The notes under the pieces were generated by a model. That model had not been told where the DNA came from. It was given only the letters and a program-made list of their open reading frames with translations, and searched no databases. From NCBI RefSeq assembly GCF_021165935.1, contig NZ_CP088953.1:930001-994000 (forward strand): 64,000 nucleotides of DNA, written 5' to 3'. Positions within the stretch are counted from its first letter, which is position 1. The number at the start of each line of letters is the position of its first letter. The DNA is from Microbulbifer elongatus. GTDB lineage: Bacteria > Pseudomonadota > Gammaproteobacteria > Pseudomonadales > Cellvibrionaceae. Of the stretch, positions 18,201 to 26,908 are shown in pieces. Made by a program: the position numbers and the translations under genes.

Positions 18201-18898
18201 CAATAGGGCGTGCCCCCTTTGGCCTCAATACTGGGGAATACCCCATTACCTGTGTGGCGGTATTGCTCTGCAGCATGCTGCTCCACCAGCGTGTGCAGTT
18301 CATCCGCACTGGGAACCCGCCAGTTACTGCGGCCACACAGACCCTCCGCGCGAACGCGATCTGCGAATGCGCGGCTGTTGCAGTCGGCACCACTGGTAAG
18401 CGCCCCGTCGAGGTAGCACTGTCCCTGGCCGTTGGCACTGCTGGTTGTATCACTTTCCGGTTCGAACCAGCTGAAACTGCTGTCGGCGGAATGCGGATGG
18501 CCGGAACCCGGGCGCTTTACCTCCCACACCAGCCCGCTTTCGCGGTCTTCAATGCAGGACCACTGGGAGCCTTCCTCTTCACTGCCGGTATCACTCCAGG
18601 TTTCGGTCTGGATTTGTAAGGGCGCGCCACTCGCCGCGAGCTTGATCAGGTTCGCAGGCTGGGAAGGCGGGGTATCCTCCTCGATCGGATCCTCTTTCTG
18701 ATCTTCTCCTGGGTTTTCTTGCTGATCGCCGTCTTCGCTCTGTTCGTCTTCGTCTTCTTCACCATCGTCTGGTGTTTCCGGAGAGGAGTCGGATGTCGGT
18801 GGAGGCAGGTACCGGCGGCTATCGAGGTTCAGCCCGCGATCGCAGGCAGTGAGCGTCAGAACCAGCAGGAGTAGAACAAGGCAATTGCGAATGAACAT
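15203..18898 (-). CDS. giant lipoprotein with two DUF1566 domains and internal repeats
   Basis: A 1231-residue protein with lipobox LTAC (Cys19) and an acidic linker (about residues 41-75). Two DUF1566 (Lcl C-terminal) domains follow, near 84-275 and 385-575, each with GLVWEVKRP, CxLSNWRVPS-like and PYWSA blocks. A Cys-rich module of about 90 residues, each starting YCE(E/D) and containing CDD, occurs twice, near 282 and 825. A cadherin/Ig-like repeat (about 590-670) has EDSFTFTVSDGT. The C-terminal 150 residues hold a long Gly/Ala/Val-rich hydrophobic stretch. It should be exported and lipid-anchored. Role unknown; adhesion or envelope sensing is plausible. Confidence 0.8.
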   Translation of the reverse strand: MFIRNCLVLLLLVLTLTACDRGLNLDSRRYLPPPTSDSSPETPDDGEEDEDEQSEDGDQQENPGEDQKEDPIEEDTPPSQPANLIKLAASGAPLQIQTETWSDTGSEEEGSQWSCIEDRESGLVWEVKRPGSGHPHSADSSFSWFEPESDTTSSANGQGQCYLDGALTSGADCNSRAFADRVRAEGLCGRSNWRVPSADELHTLVEQHAAEQYRHTGNGVFPSIEAKGGTPYWSADGADAQTAWALDFTSGEAVATPPSTALNLRLVSSDQAPQENTLQQYCEEFEHPELLPDVLCNGDAAWEISCDDASCSAVNYSASVDLKFECAYRDSPELGPVMRCRAYRASSGEFLYEICPAPYDCLIPPEDPQDLDPVDPEEPTAPGPAHLVKLGADGLSLAVQNLAWSDSGSETVSNQWSCVLDIESGLIWEVKRPTLAGIHYAGNRYSWHDPLSTTLNKANGLGQCQLEEGPTSGAPCNTQAFVERVRTANLCGLSNWRVPSIEELITLVAEESEASAYHIAASHFPGLNGGAGVPYWSANGGDRRYALAMDFSSGEAVLREPFEGLNLRLVSGNQSPTAIPQHFGVAPEHMALAPLLGRKKLDITLTGEDPDGDSLIFTLASEPQHGDLQGDAPDLQYILDEDFIGEDSFTFTVSDGTKTSQTATVRIGVAPTVSPNPAAPTPVSLSQLSPEAPLPLLLEDDTSDDDKVEGYLKVSVPGNTDILQDVRYLLAMQNTRSPQSSHYTFDVFTTADFSGSPLTQVTASDGAYFEAANHRDETLYVRIRANTDEAAPVYFELTGSSTSEQNRLAHYCEDYPHPELVPYNLCNWESGWEIGCDDERCIAVNSAPSVDLKYECDYRDGDYFENVMRCQAFQVSTGEFSHEICPSPHLCTRIKLSDPPDIDPGDTIPVTDPIEIEFNTPGIVVEVPTTPAYGVDLSRQLFRDAVRSDASQQILGDFLETLRTSLIEDASEDSTVVPWRDYVLALVDSGAPVSDIMETFVEDAGNGNQEAGASLFAALNELLLSLTAKEQSELSNDEVWLLTIAMAHINDRRELLVTNAEDRVDAYFAEKSDCFGLHCVYVSKGFPQVLSDAIASTDADLIAAGALGGVAVAGGVGTYFTLTSSVVLSTAMVHTAATAAKAGVTVSAFISGSASVAALPAVLVTVGIVCTVVSVSNLIEAGENEAAYNAFIQDNNARFEDLSEFTGGEHSEEVRAEIINAAFRILDGMYH

Positions 18899-19030
18899 GC
18901 GTTCCCCAAATTAGTATATCCAGCGATATTTTTCGGCGGGAAACTATCAGATGGTCGCGAAGTGTCCATTCCCTATTCAGGTACTGCGTGGGGAATTCAG
19001 TGGGATTGTGGTGATAAAAATACATTGGCG

Positions 19031-19064
19031 GCCAATAAAAAACGGGGCCAGTTGGCCCCGTTTT
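19031..19064 (-). terminator. rho-independent terminator of typA
   Basis: An 11-base stem AAAACGGGGCC / GGCCCCGTTTT with loop AGTT lies 17 bases beyond the typA stop. On the minus strand it is followed by TTTTATTGG, a usable U tract. Confidence 0.88.
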
Positions 19065-19080
19065 CAATCGCTTGCGCGAA

Positions 19081-20889
19081 TTACTTCTTCGCGCGCTTGC
19101 GCATATTTTCCTGCAGGATTTTCTTGCGCAGACGAATATGGTTGGGAGTGACCTCCACCAGTTCGTCGTCTTCGATAAACTCCAGGGCCTGCTCCAGGGT
19201 GTGGCGCACCGGCGGGGTCAGGGTCAGGGCTTCGTCGGTACCGGCGGCGCGCACGTTGGTGAGCTGCTTGGCCTTGGTGGGGTTTACCACCAGGTCGTTG
19301 TCGCGGGAGTGGAGACCGACGATCTGGCCTTCGTAGATTTCTTCACCGTGGCCCAGGAACAGGCGGCCGCGGTCCTGCAGTGCATAGAGGGCGTAGGCCA
19401 GGGTTTTCCCCTTCACCATGCTCACAAGCACCCCGTTGATGCGGCTGGTGACATCGCCTTCCTTCACCGGACCGTAATGGTCGAAGATACTGGTCATGAT
19501 GCCGGAACCGCTGGTCAGGGTCAGGAACTGGTTGCGGAAGCCGATCATACCGCGGGACGGCACCACGAAGGTCAGGCGCACGCGGCCCTTGCCGTCCGGT
19601 TCCATATTGGTGAGTTCGGCCTTGCGTAGGCCCAGCTCTTCCATGATGGAACCCTGGTGCTGATCTTCCACGTCGATCACCACCTGCTCGTAAGGTTCCT
19701 GGATTTCTCCGTCCACCTCTTTCTGTACCACTTCCGGGCGGGAAACACCCAGTTCGAAGCCTTCGCGACGCATGGTTTCAATCAGAACCGACAGGTGCAG
19801 TTCACCGCGGCCGGATACCTTGAATTTGTCCGGGGAATCGCCCTGCTCCACACGCAGCGCCACGTTGTGGATCAGCTCCTGATCCAGGCGCTCCTTGATA
19901 TTGCGGCTGGTGACGAACTTGCCGTCCTGGCCGGCAAACGGGGAGTCGTTCACCTGAAAGGTCATGCTCACGGTGGGTTCGTCGACGGTCAGTGCCGGCA
20001 GCGTCTCGGGGTGTTCCGGGTGACACAGGGTGTCGGAAATATTCAGTTCGCCCACACCGGTAATGCATACGATGTCACCGGCGCTGGCCTGGTCCACCTC
20101 GACCCGCTCGAGACCCAGGTAACCCATGACCTGCAGCACCTTGGCCTTGCGGGAGTTACCTTCCCGGTCCAGTACCACCACCTGCTGGTTCGGTTTCAGG
20201 GTGCCGCGCTTGATGCGGCCTACGCCGATAACACCGACGTAGCTGTTGTAGTCCAGTGCGGAGATCTGCATCTGGAAGGGGCCGTCCTGGTCCACCTTGG
20301 GGGGCTCAACCTTGTCGACGATCATCTGGAACAGCGGGGTCATGTCGTCCGCCATATCGGTCTCGTCGAGACCGGCGATGCCGTTCAGGGCGGAGGCGTA
20401 GATCACCGGGAAGTCCAGCTGCTCTTCGGTGGCACCGAGGCTGTCGAACAGGTCAAATACCTGGTCCATTACCCAGTCGGGACGGGCGCCCGGGCGGTCG
20501 ATCTTGTTGATCACCACGATCGGGTTCAGGCCCTGCTCGAAGGCCTTGGAGGTCACAAAGCGGGTCTGCGGCATGGGGCCGTCCACCGCGTCGACCAACA
20601 GCAGTACCGAGTCCACCATGGACAGTACCCGCTCTACCTCGCCGCCGAAGTCGGCGTGCCCGGGGGTATCCACGATGTTGATGCGGTAGTCGTTCCAGTT
20701 GATCGCCGTGTTCTTGGCGAGGATGGTGATACCGCGCTCTTTCTCCTGGTCGTTGGAGTCCATCACGCGCTCGGAGTCGGCGCTGCGGCGGTCGAGGGTG
20801 CCGGACTGCTGCAGCAGCTTGTCCACCAGGGTGGTCTTGCCGTGGTCAACGTGGGCGATGATCGCGATATTGCGAAGATTGTCTATCAC
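19081..20889 (-). CDS. typA: ribosome-associated GTPase TypA/BipA
   Basis: A 602-residue translational GTPase (E. coli TypA has 607) that helps 50S assembly and growth under cold or stress. G1 is [10 protein letters not shown]3 DTPGHADF and G4 [10 protein letters not shown]; the EF-G-like domains and the TypA-specific C-terminal domain follow, with a basic C terminus ([15 protein letters not shown]). I start it at GTG 20889 ([11 protein letters not shown]), which matches the family N terminus and has GAGG upstream. An ATG at 20949 would add 20 residues that are not family-like. Its neighbours thiI and glnA fit the usual gammaproteobacterial order. Confidence 0.95.
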   Translation of the reverse strand: MIDNLRNIAIIAHVDHGKTTLVDKLLQQSGTLDRRSADSERVMDSNDQEKERGITILAKNTAINWNDYRINIVDTPGHADFGGEVERVLSMVDSVLLLVDAVDGPMPQTRFVTSKAFEQGLNPIVVINKIDRPGARPDWVMDQVFDLFDSLGATEEQLDFPVIYASALNGIAGLDETDMADDMTPLFQMIVDKVEPPKVDQDGPFQMQISALDYNSYVGVIGVGRIKRGTLKPNQQVVVLDREGNSRKAKVLQVMGYLGLERVEVDQASAGDIVCITGVGELNISDTLCHPEHPETLPALTVDEPTVSMTFQVNDSPFAGQDGKFVTSRNIKERLDQELIHNVALRVEQGDSPDKFKVSGRGELHLSVLIETMRREGFELGVSRPEVVQKEVDGEIQEPYEQVVIDVEDQHQGSIMEELGLRKAELTNMEPDGKGRVRLTFVVPSRGMIGFRNQFLTLTSGSGIMTSIFDHYGPVKEGDVTSRINGVLVSMVKGKTLAYALYALQDRGRLFLGHGEEIYEGQIVGLHSRDNDLVVNPTKAKQLTNVRAAGTDEALTLTPPVRHTLEQALEFIEDDELVEVTPNHIRLRKKILQENMRKRAKK

Positions 20890-21143
20890 TGGGGGCCTCT
20901 GGGCGTAATGCGTGATTGGGTGGGACACTGTCTGGTAGAGAGCGGTCACACCGGAAAATTGGGTAGGCGGGGAATGGGCTGAGGTTTGAAACAGCGGCTA
21001 TCCGGCCAAAGCGCGCGCATTATAGAGGTGAAGTGTGGCAATTGGGAGTCGGATTGGCGGAAATTTGTGCGGATTACAGGGGGCCGGACCGTGGCCCGGC
21101 GCTGAAAGGGCGCAAAAACTCCGGGGTTTTATCCAGAACCGGC

Positions 21144-21521
21144 TTATAGGCGGTGCATGGCGCAGATTTTGTTGCCCGCCGGGTCACGCAGATAGGCCAG
21201 GTACAGCTTGAGATCGCCGCGCTCGCGTACCCCGGGAGGGTCTTCACATTCGGTGCCGCCATTGGCAAGACCCGTCGCGTGCCAGCGATCGCCCTGCTCC
21301 GGGCTCTCCACGGTAAAGCCGATGGTACTGCCATTGCCACAGGAGGCCGGCTCGCCGTTGATGGGTTTGGTGAGCGCGAATACCCCAGTATCAGTGAAAT
21401 AAAAACAGCGGCCCTTTTGATCGATCACCCCGGGTTTGTAACCCAGCGCACCGAGAATCGCATCGTAGAACGCTTTCGACTCCTGAATGTCGTTTGCGCC
21501 GAGCATAACGTGGCTAAACAT
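21144..21521 (-). CDS. VOC (glyoxalase/bleomycin-resistance) superfamily protein
   Basis: A 125-residue single-domain protein with the paired beta-alpha-beta-beta-beta layout. It starts MFSHVMLGANDIQESKAFYDAIL, with His4 in the usual metal-ligand place, and ends with LRDPAGNKICAMH, the family's closing strand. Proteins of this size dimerise. Substrate unknown. The start at 21521 has GGAGA seven bases upstream; a longer in-frame extension to 21599 lacks homology-like features. Confidence 0.82.
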   Translation of the reverse strand: MFSHVMLGANDIQESKAFYDAILGALGYKPGVIDQKGRCFYFTDTGVFALTKPINGEPASCGNGSTIGFTVESPEQGDRWHATGLANGGTECEDPPGVRERGDLKLYLAYLRDPAGNKICAMHRL

Positions 21522-21871
21522 GAAATTGTCTCCGGACGTTTGAATAGTTAGGAGAGTGTATAGGGTTTTGAAGATGCTGCCGCGAACAAATTGATTCACA
21601 CACCATGTACCGGCTGAGCTTTATCAGGAGACAGCGGAACAGACGAATAAGCGCTGGAAAACGCCAAGTTTGTACAGCAGTACAAAGCAGAAATGTTGAT
21701 ACATCACAAAACGTTCAGTGTCGTCAGACACCACATAAAACCGGGTGACAGTTAACTGTTAGCAATACTCGAGGGGTCTAGAGTCGCGGCTCTCTCTGCC
21801 CACCTGCGTACGCGGAGAGGTTTAACTCGCTGAACCAGCGAAAATTAATCTGAAACAACGGAGCCGCCATT
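21522..21871 (+). promoter_or_regulatory. long structured leader upstream of the CBM6 gene
   Basis: This 350-base gap has no credible gene. It holds several dyads: TTTGTAC/GTACAAA around AGCA (21669-21686), GTGTC/GACAC around GTCA (21718-21731), and a perfect 12-base palindrome ACAGTTAACTGT (21748-21759). Short GC hairpins follow just before the CBM6 start, among them CGCTG/CAGCG around AAC. Together they could be operators or a structured 5' leader; the regulators are unknown. Confidence 0.4.
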
Positions 21872-23302
21872 ATGCGTTCACTAACGTTTCGATCCTTGAT
21901 CAGTATCGCTTCCGCGGTCTTTGCGCTCTCTGCGTTTGCGCAGGACCAGTGTGATTACACCGCTCAATGCAAAGCCCAGTATGGGAATCAGGCAACAGAC
22001 TGTGCCAACAGCCGCTCACTGTTTAGTGTGTGTATGTGTGGTTCGGTTCCCTGTGAAGAGAGTGAGGACCCCGAACAGCCGGATGAAAACCTGATGATGG
22101 TGCCCGGTTATATTCAGGCGGAAGACTATCACCGCTACTGGGATACGACCGCGGATAACCTCGGGGGCGCTTATCGCGAAGATGGTGTGGATATCCAGAA
22201 CACCAGCGACAACGGTGGGCAATACAACGTGGGCTGGACAGCAACCAATGAGTGGCTGGAATTTGACATTGATGTGGCGCAGGCCGGCGCCTATCGCGCC
22301 AACCTGCGTGTCGCATCCGCACCTGGCGGCGGCCAGTACACTGTGGAAATTGACGGGCAGACCCGTGGCACTGCAATGCCGGTGCCGGCAACCGGTGGCT
22401 GGCAGCAATGGGTAACCCAGAGTCTGGATCTTGGACAGCTGGCCCAGGGGCAGCACACCCTGCGCTTGCAGATTCAGGCGGGCAATTTCAATATCAACTG
22501 GCTTGAACTGCGTCTTCTGGGTGATACCGGAAATGGCGAAATGATTGGTCGCTTCGATACCGGAAAAGATCTGTTTCTGGCGAATTTCGACAGTAAACCG
22601 GACCCGGATGACATTCATTCAGTGGCCGCAGTCGCAACCGTTCTGAAAGATGCCCGTTTCAATAACGTGAATTACTTTGCCGTGGCCGGTGCCTATGGGG
22701 ATCAGGGTGGCGATTTTATTGAAGCGGATTATCTATTTGATCTCGCATTTGGCACCAATGGTTGGACCAATGCGCACGTAAATTATAACGGCGCACTAAA
22801 CACGGTATTTAATAAAGTGAAGTCCGCGCTCAACGCCGGCGGCGATATCTGGATTGCGGAAGCCGGACAGTCAGACTTCAGTGCGGATCTGGTGCGTCGG
22901 GTGAAGTCGCAGTTGCCCTCGGTCAACACCAATGGTCGGATCCATATTATCCAGCACAGCAACTGGAATCAGGATCATACCACCCCCGGCGATCTGAGTT
23001 ACGTGCGCAATAACACCGACTACCAGAAAATAAGCGATGGCAACTCTACAGGGAATGGTACCCCCGGGTTCAACAACAAAAATACCAGCCACTGGAATCG
23101 CGTGCTCAATCACAACGAGGTGGGTGCTATCTGGACTGAAGCCAAGCGCGTTGCCGATCACAGCATCGACAACCACGTAGGGTGGAAAAACCCATCCATT
23201 GCCGCAGGAGGCATGGACTTTTCCGACACGGTGGAAACCACCTGGATCTTCGGATTCAATTCGGTGGGGAATATCGGCGGCTTCTTTGATGAGTTTTTGT
23301 AA
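21872..23302 (+). CDS. secreted CBM6 protein with a nucleoside-hydrolase-like C-terminal domain
   Basis: A 476-residue protein: signal peptide to about residue 23, a short Cys-rich module (residues 26-62, with the phrase ATDCANSRS and six cysteines), a CBM6-type beta-sandwich (about 75-215; IQAEDYHRY ... WLEFDIDV ... INWLELRLL), and a C-terminal domain from 225. The last has an acidic cluster FDSKPDPDDIHS with Asp240, 244, 246, 247 and His249, which recalls the calcium-binding DxDxxxDD loop of nucleoside hydrolases and DUF1593 proteins. CBM6 binds polysaccharides, so a secreted carbohydrate-active enzyme is likely. The reaction is not known; I did not recognise a specific GH family. Confidence 0.75.
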   Translation: MRSLTFRSLISIASAVFALSAFAQDQCDYTAQCKAQYGNQATDCANSRSLFSVCMCGSVPCEESEDPEQPDENLMMVPGYIQAEDYHRYWDTTADNLGGAYREDGVDIQNTSDNGGQYNVGWTATNEWLEFDIDVAQAGAYRANLRVASAPGGGQYTVEIDGQTRGTAMPVPATGGWQQWVTQSLDLGQLAQGQHTLRLQIQAGNFNINWLELRLLGDTGNGEMIGRFDTGKDLFLANFDSKPDPDDIHSVAAVATVLKDARFNNVNYFAVAGAYGDQGGDFIEADYLFDLAFGTNGWTNAHVNYNGALNTVFNKVKSALNAGGDIWIAEAGQSDFSADLVRRVKSQLPSVNTNGRIHIIQHSNWNQDHTTPGDLSYVRNNTDYQKISDGNSTGNGTPGFNNKNTSHWNRVLNHNEVGAIWTEAKRVADHSIDNHVGWKNPSIAAGGMDFSDTVETTWIFGFNSVGNIGGFFDEFL

Positions 23303-23310
23303 CTGATGGC

Positions 23311-23338
23311 GCGGGCCGGTAACTGCCGGCCCGCTTTG
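23311..23338 (+). terminator. terminator-like hairpin after the CBM6 gene
   Basis: A nine-base stem GCGGGCCGG / CCGGCCCGC with loop TAACTG is followed by TTTG, ten bases after the stop. The T run is short, so efficiency is uncertain. Confidence 0.6.
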
Positions 23339-23434
23339 TATCCTCGCCGGCTCTTGCCCTTCCAGTTTCGTGCCTTTTATTGCACCGTCTTGGGCCGGTT
23401 CATGTGGGATCAGCAGTGAGCCCGGACTCGCAGT

Positions 23435-24904
23435 CTATTGAGGCTTTTTGTTTTCCGGCCGAAATACCCCCACATTGCGGTACCCCTCATCCAGCAGATG
23501 CGATGCATGCAGCTGGCTCATAACCCCACGTGCGCAATACAGTAAATACTGTTTTTCCTTGTCCAGTTTCTGGAAGGCGGTACTGAGGCGGTAGAAGGGA
23601 ATGGTTTCCACTTCCGCTCCGTCCAGTTCCAGCGGGTTGACCTCTTCCTCCGTCGGGTGACGAATATCGATAACAATGGCGTCGCCAGGTTCGGTGACGA
23701 TATCCACCGGTGGTGCGCCTTCGCCGAGGTCGTCCATCACCTGGTCGATATTCTGCATTACCCGGTTGCCCACCGCGCGGTCGAGAACGGTGAAGTCAAA
23801 GCGGGATTCCTCGTGCTCCACTTTCTCCATTTTTGCGCGGGTGGTGGGTTTTACCGAGATCACGCCGCAGTATTCCGGCATATTTGCGGCAAATTCCTCG
23901 GTGCCGATCTCGCGCGCGGTACGGATGATGTCGGTCTTGTCCGAGGTGATTAGCGGGCGAAGTACCAGGGTATCGGTGACGCTGTCGATCACCGACAGGT
24001 TTTTCAGGGTCTGGCTGGATACCTGGGCGATGGCTTCGCCGGTGACCAGCGCATCCACTTCCAGCTCCTTGGCAATGATGGAGCCCGCGCGCAACATCAT
24101 GCGCTTGAGCGTCACACCCATATAGGAGTCGTCCACTTTCTCCAGTATTTCCGCGACCACTTCGTCAAACGGCACGGTGACAAAGCGCACCCGGTGGGAG
24201 GAACCGTATTTGTCCCACAGGTAGAAGGCCACTTCCTTTACCCCGAGCTCGTGCTGGCGCCCGCCCAGGTTGAAGAACAGAAAGTGGGTGCGGATGCCGC
24301 GCTTGATGGTGAGGTAGCTGGCCACGGTGGAGTCAAAGCCACCGGACACCAGAGAGATCACCGGGTCCTGGGTGCCCAGGGGGAAACCGCCGAGGCCCTG
24401 GTGCAGTTGTTCGATCACATTGAGCTTGTCGTGGCGGATCTCCAGCTTTACGGTGATATCCGGGTTTTTCAGTTTGACGCCGGCGGCGTCGGTGTTCTGG
24501 TTCAGGCCGCCGCCCACGTACTGCTCTACGTCGAGGGACTGGAAGTCGTGCTTGCCGGTGCGCTTTACCCGCACGCAGAAGGTTTTACCCGCGAGCTGTG
24601 GTCCCCAGATGGCCAGTGTCTTCTGGTAGATATCGTCCAGATCACCGAGGGGAAACTGTTGTACCCGGGCAAAGTTGGCGATGCCCGGGGTGTGCGCCAG
24701 TACCTCTTCGATACGGTCGGAAAGGTGGGATACTGCATCTGGCGCGATCACATCGATTTTCTCCCAGTCTTTCTGCACCTTGATACGGTCATCCAGCTGG
24801 CGCATCAGCTTGCGCAGGTTATCGGCGAGCTGGCGCGACATGCGCTTGCGCACCGGGTTGCTCTTGATGGTGATCTCTGGGAAAAACTTGACGACGAAGT
24901 GCAT
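23435..24904 (-). CDS. thiI: tRNA 4-thiouridine synthase with rhodanese domain
   Basis: A 489-residue enzyme that adenylates U8 of tRNA and transfers sulfur from IscS; it also feeds thiamine thiazole synthesis in enterics. The order is ferredoxin-like domain, THUMP domain, PP-loop ATPase with SGGFDST, and a C-terminal rhodanese domain with the persulfide Cys457 in YCARGVMSQLH. The presence of the rhodanese domain places it in the E. coli-like two-domain class. It lies beside glnA, as in Pseudomonas. It is divergent from glnA across about 390 bases. Confidence 0.96.
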   Translation of the reverse strand: MHFVVKFFPEITIKSNPVRKRMSRQLADNLRKLMRQLDDRIKVQKDWEKIDVIAPDAVSHLSDRIEEVLAHTPGIANFARVQQFPLGDLDDIYQKTLAIWGPQLAGKTFCVRVKRTGKHDFQSLDVEQYVGGGLNQNTDAAGVKLKNPDITVKLEIRHDKLNVIEQLHQGLGGFPLGTQDPVISLVSGGFDSTVASYLTIKRGIRTHFLFFNLGGRQHELGVKEVAFYLWDKYGSSHRVRFVTVPFDEVVAEILEKVDDSYMGVTLKRMMLRAGSIIAKELEVDALVTGEAIAQVSSQTLKNLSVIDSVTDTLVLRPLITSDKTDIIRTAREIGTEEFAANMPEYCGVISVKPTTRAKMEKVEHEESRFDFTVLDRAVGNRVMQNIDQVMDDLGEGAPPVDIVTEPGDAIVIDIRHPTEEEVNPLELDGAEVETIPFYRLSTAFQKLDKEKQYLLYCARGVMSQLHASHLLDEGYRNVGVFRPENKKPQ

Positions 24905-25008
24905 AGACGTGTGCCGGAACCGCGGTTGAATTGGAGGCCGGGAGCCCGTTTGTCGGCTTCCCGGAAAAGGTGGCGAATTATAAACTCGCTATCGGGAATT
25001 TGCTTGTG

Positions 25009-25023
25009 GCACCAAGTTGGTGC
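25009..25023 (+). promoter_or_regulatory. NtrC-binding site upstream of glnA
   Basis: GCACCAAGTTGGTGC is a perfect 15-base dyad matching the known NtrC site type GCACCA-N3-TGGTGC. It lies about 220 bases before the predicted sigma-54 start point, within the range over which enhancers work by looping. Confidence 0.78.
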
Positions 25024-25070
25024 TTACTGTGACTTTTCGGCCCCAAAATAGTGCAAATAGAGGTTTGAGA

Positions 25071-25086
25071 GCACCAATATTGGGAC
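25071..25086 (+). promoter_or_regulatory. possible second, degenerate NtrC site
   Basis: GCACCAATATTGGGAC keeps one perfect half (GCACCA) and a CCAATATTGG core, but the right half is altered and the spacing is one base longer than in the first site. NtrC enhancers often come as a strong and a weak site; this one is weak. Confidence 0.35.
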
Positions 25087-25212
25087 TATCGTGATCCGAG
25101 AGGGAGTGCTGGCGCTCAAAAAGCCGTGGGGTTTGGTTGTTTTGCACCCGATTGCTCCCCCGGGTGGCCATTTCTTACGACCCGAATCACTTTGTTACCG
25201 GTTTGCCCCAAT

Positions 25213-25230
25213 TTGGCACACTCTTTGCTT
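25213..25230 (+). promoter_or_regulatory. sigma-54 promoter of glnA
   Basis: TGGCAC-A-CTCT-TTGCT matches the -24/-12 consensus TGGCACG-N4-TTGCW at 11 of 12 informative positions, with GG (25215-25216) and GC (25227-25228) exactly ten bases apart. The glnA ATG is 65 bases downstream. Together with the NtrC site it shows nitrogen-regulated transcription. Confidence 0.88.
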
Positions 25231-25294
25231 TTACTGTTGCCACAAGATAAAGCGAATCGGCGCGAACATAACTTTTCATTCTTGGAGGACTGTA

Positions 25295-26698
25295 ATGTCA
25301 AAGACGCTCGACCTGATCAAAGAGAGCGAAGCCAAATGGGTAGACCTGCGCTTCACCGATACCAAAGGTAAGGAACAACACGTTTCCATTCCCGCCAAAG
25401 AAGTTGACGGCGAGTTCTTCGAAGAAGGCAAGATGTTCGATGGTTCTTCCATCGCTGGCTGGAAGGGCATCAATGAGTCCGACATGATCCTGATGCCGGA
25501 CGACGAGACCTCCTTCCTGGATCCGTTCACCGACGAAGCCACCGTGATCATCCGCTGTAATATCGTTGATCCGATCACTGGCCAGGGCTACGAGCGCGAC
25601 CCGCGTTCCATCGCACTGCGCGCCGAGGAATACCTGAAGTCCACCGGTTTCGGTGACACCGCACTGTTCGGTCCGGAGCCCGAGTTCTTCGTATTCGACG
25701 ACATCACCTGGGGTGCCGAAATGGGCGGCGCCTTCTACAAAATCAATTCCGAAGAAGCGGCCTGGTCTTCCGGCGCCTCCTTCGCGGAAGGCAACATGGG
25801 CCACCGCCCGGGCGTTAAGGGCGGTTACTTCCCGGTTCCGCCGGTCGACTCCCTGCACGACGTTCGTGCCGCCATGTGTTCCGCTATGGAAGCCATGGGC
25901 CTGGATATCGAAGTACACCACCACGAAGTGGGTACCGCTGGCCAGTGTGAGATCGGCGTTGGCGCCAACACCCTGACCAAAAAGGCGGACGAAGTTCAGA
26001 TCCTGAAGTACGCGGTACACAACGTTGCCCATGCTTACGGCAAGACCGCCACCTTCATGCCCAAGCCGCTGGTAGGTGATAACGGTTCTGGCATGCATAT
26101 CCACATGTCCTTCAGCAAAGACGGCACCAACCAGTTCGCAGGCGACGCCTACGCTGGCCTGTCTGAAACTGCTCTGTACTATGTTGGCGGTATCATCAAG
26201 CACGCGCGCGCTCTGAACGCGTTTGCCAATGCTTCCACTAACTCTTACAAGCGTCTGGTTCCGGGCTTCGAAGCGCCGGTTATCTTGGCCTACTCTGCGC
26301 GTAACCGCTCTGCGTCCATCCGTATCCCGTTCGTGCCGAGCCCGAAGGGCAAGCGTATCGAAGCGCGCTTCCCGGATCCCACTGCCAACCCGTACCTGGT
26401 ATTCGCCGCAATGCTGATGGCTGGCCTCGACGGTGTGAAGGACAAGATCCACCCGGGCGATGCTGCCGACAAAGACCTGTACGACCTGCCGGCGGAAGAG
26501 TTGGCCGAGTACCCGACCGTTGCCTCCAGCCTGGAACAGGCCCTGGACGCACTGGATCAGGACCGCGCCTTCCTGACCGAAGGTGGCGTATTCACCGACG
26601 ACGCTATCGACGCTTACATCGAGCTGAAGCAAGAAGAAGTACAGCGCGTGAACATGACCACTCACCCGGTTGAGTTCGACCTTTACTACTCTTGCTAA
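25295..26698 (+). CDS. glnA: glutamine synthetase type I
   Basis: A 467-residue enzyme that makes glutamine from glutamate, ammonia and ATP, as a dodecamer. Visible blocks are the signature FDGSSIAGW, the ATP-binding [16 protein letters not shown] and NRSASIRIP. The adenylylation site Tyr396 in DLYDLP shows that activity is likely controlled by GlnE. The start at ATG 25295 has GGAGG upstream and matches the family N terminus [11 protein letters not shown] sigma-54 promoter and NtrC box lie upstream and a terminator lies downstream; ntrBC is not in the same transcript. Confidence 0.98.
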   Translation: MSKTLDLIKESEAKWVDLRFTDTKGKEQHVSIPAKEVDGEFFEEGKMFDGSSIAGWKGINESDMILMPDDETSFLDPFTDEATVIIRCNIVDPITGQGYERDPRSIALRAEEYLKSTGFGDTALFGPEPEFFVFDDITWGAEMGGAFYKINSEEAAWSSGASFAEGNMGHRPGVKGGYFPVPPVDSLHDVRAAMCSAMEAMGLDIEVHHHEVGTAGQCEIGVGANTLTKKADEVQILKYAVHNVAHAYGKTATFMPKPLVGDNGSGMHIHMSFSKDGTNQFAGDAYAGLSETALYYVGGIIKHARALNAFANASTNSYKRLVPGFEAPVILAYSARNRSASIRIPFVPSPKGKRIEARFPDPTANPYLVFAAMLMAGLDGVKDKIHPGDAADKDLYDLPAEELAEYPTVASSLEQALDALDQDRAFLTEGGVFTDDAIDAYIELKQEEVQRVNMTTHPVEFDLYYSC

Positions 26699-26788
26699 TG
26701 TAAGTCCTGCCAAATAGCAGGTATCATCTCTACGCCCCGCCGGCTTCTTCCCTGGGAAGGGCCGTTGAGAAGGTGCAAAGATGACGAG

Positions 26789-26820
26789 AAAGCCCGCATC
26801 GCAAGGTGTGGGCTTTTTTT
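26789..26820 (+). terminator. rho-independent terminator of glnA
   Basis: The stem AAGCCCGCA / TGTGGGCTT is followed by seven T, about 90 bases after the glnA stop. It separates glnA from the DUF4124 gene and ntrBC. Confidence 0.8.
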
Positions 26821-26908
26821 GTGGCCGGGTTTTACGCAATCAGGCGCTTCAGGAGTACACTAGCCTTATATGGACAGGTAAGTTGAGAAGAGGATTGCGG
26901 GAGTGCCC

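Noticed and set aside
24194..25051. Long plus-strand frame opposite thiI
   Set aside because: It is antisense to a gene with clear catalytic motifs and has no domain of its own.
25091..25294. An N-terminal extension of glutamine synthetase
   Set aside because: The in-frame upstream codons span the sigma-54 promoter and leader; ATG 25295 has GGAGG and matches the family N terminus.
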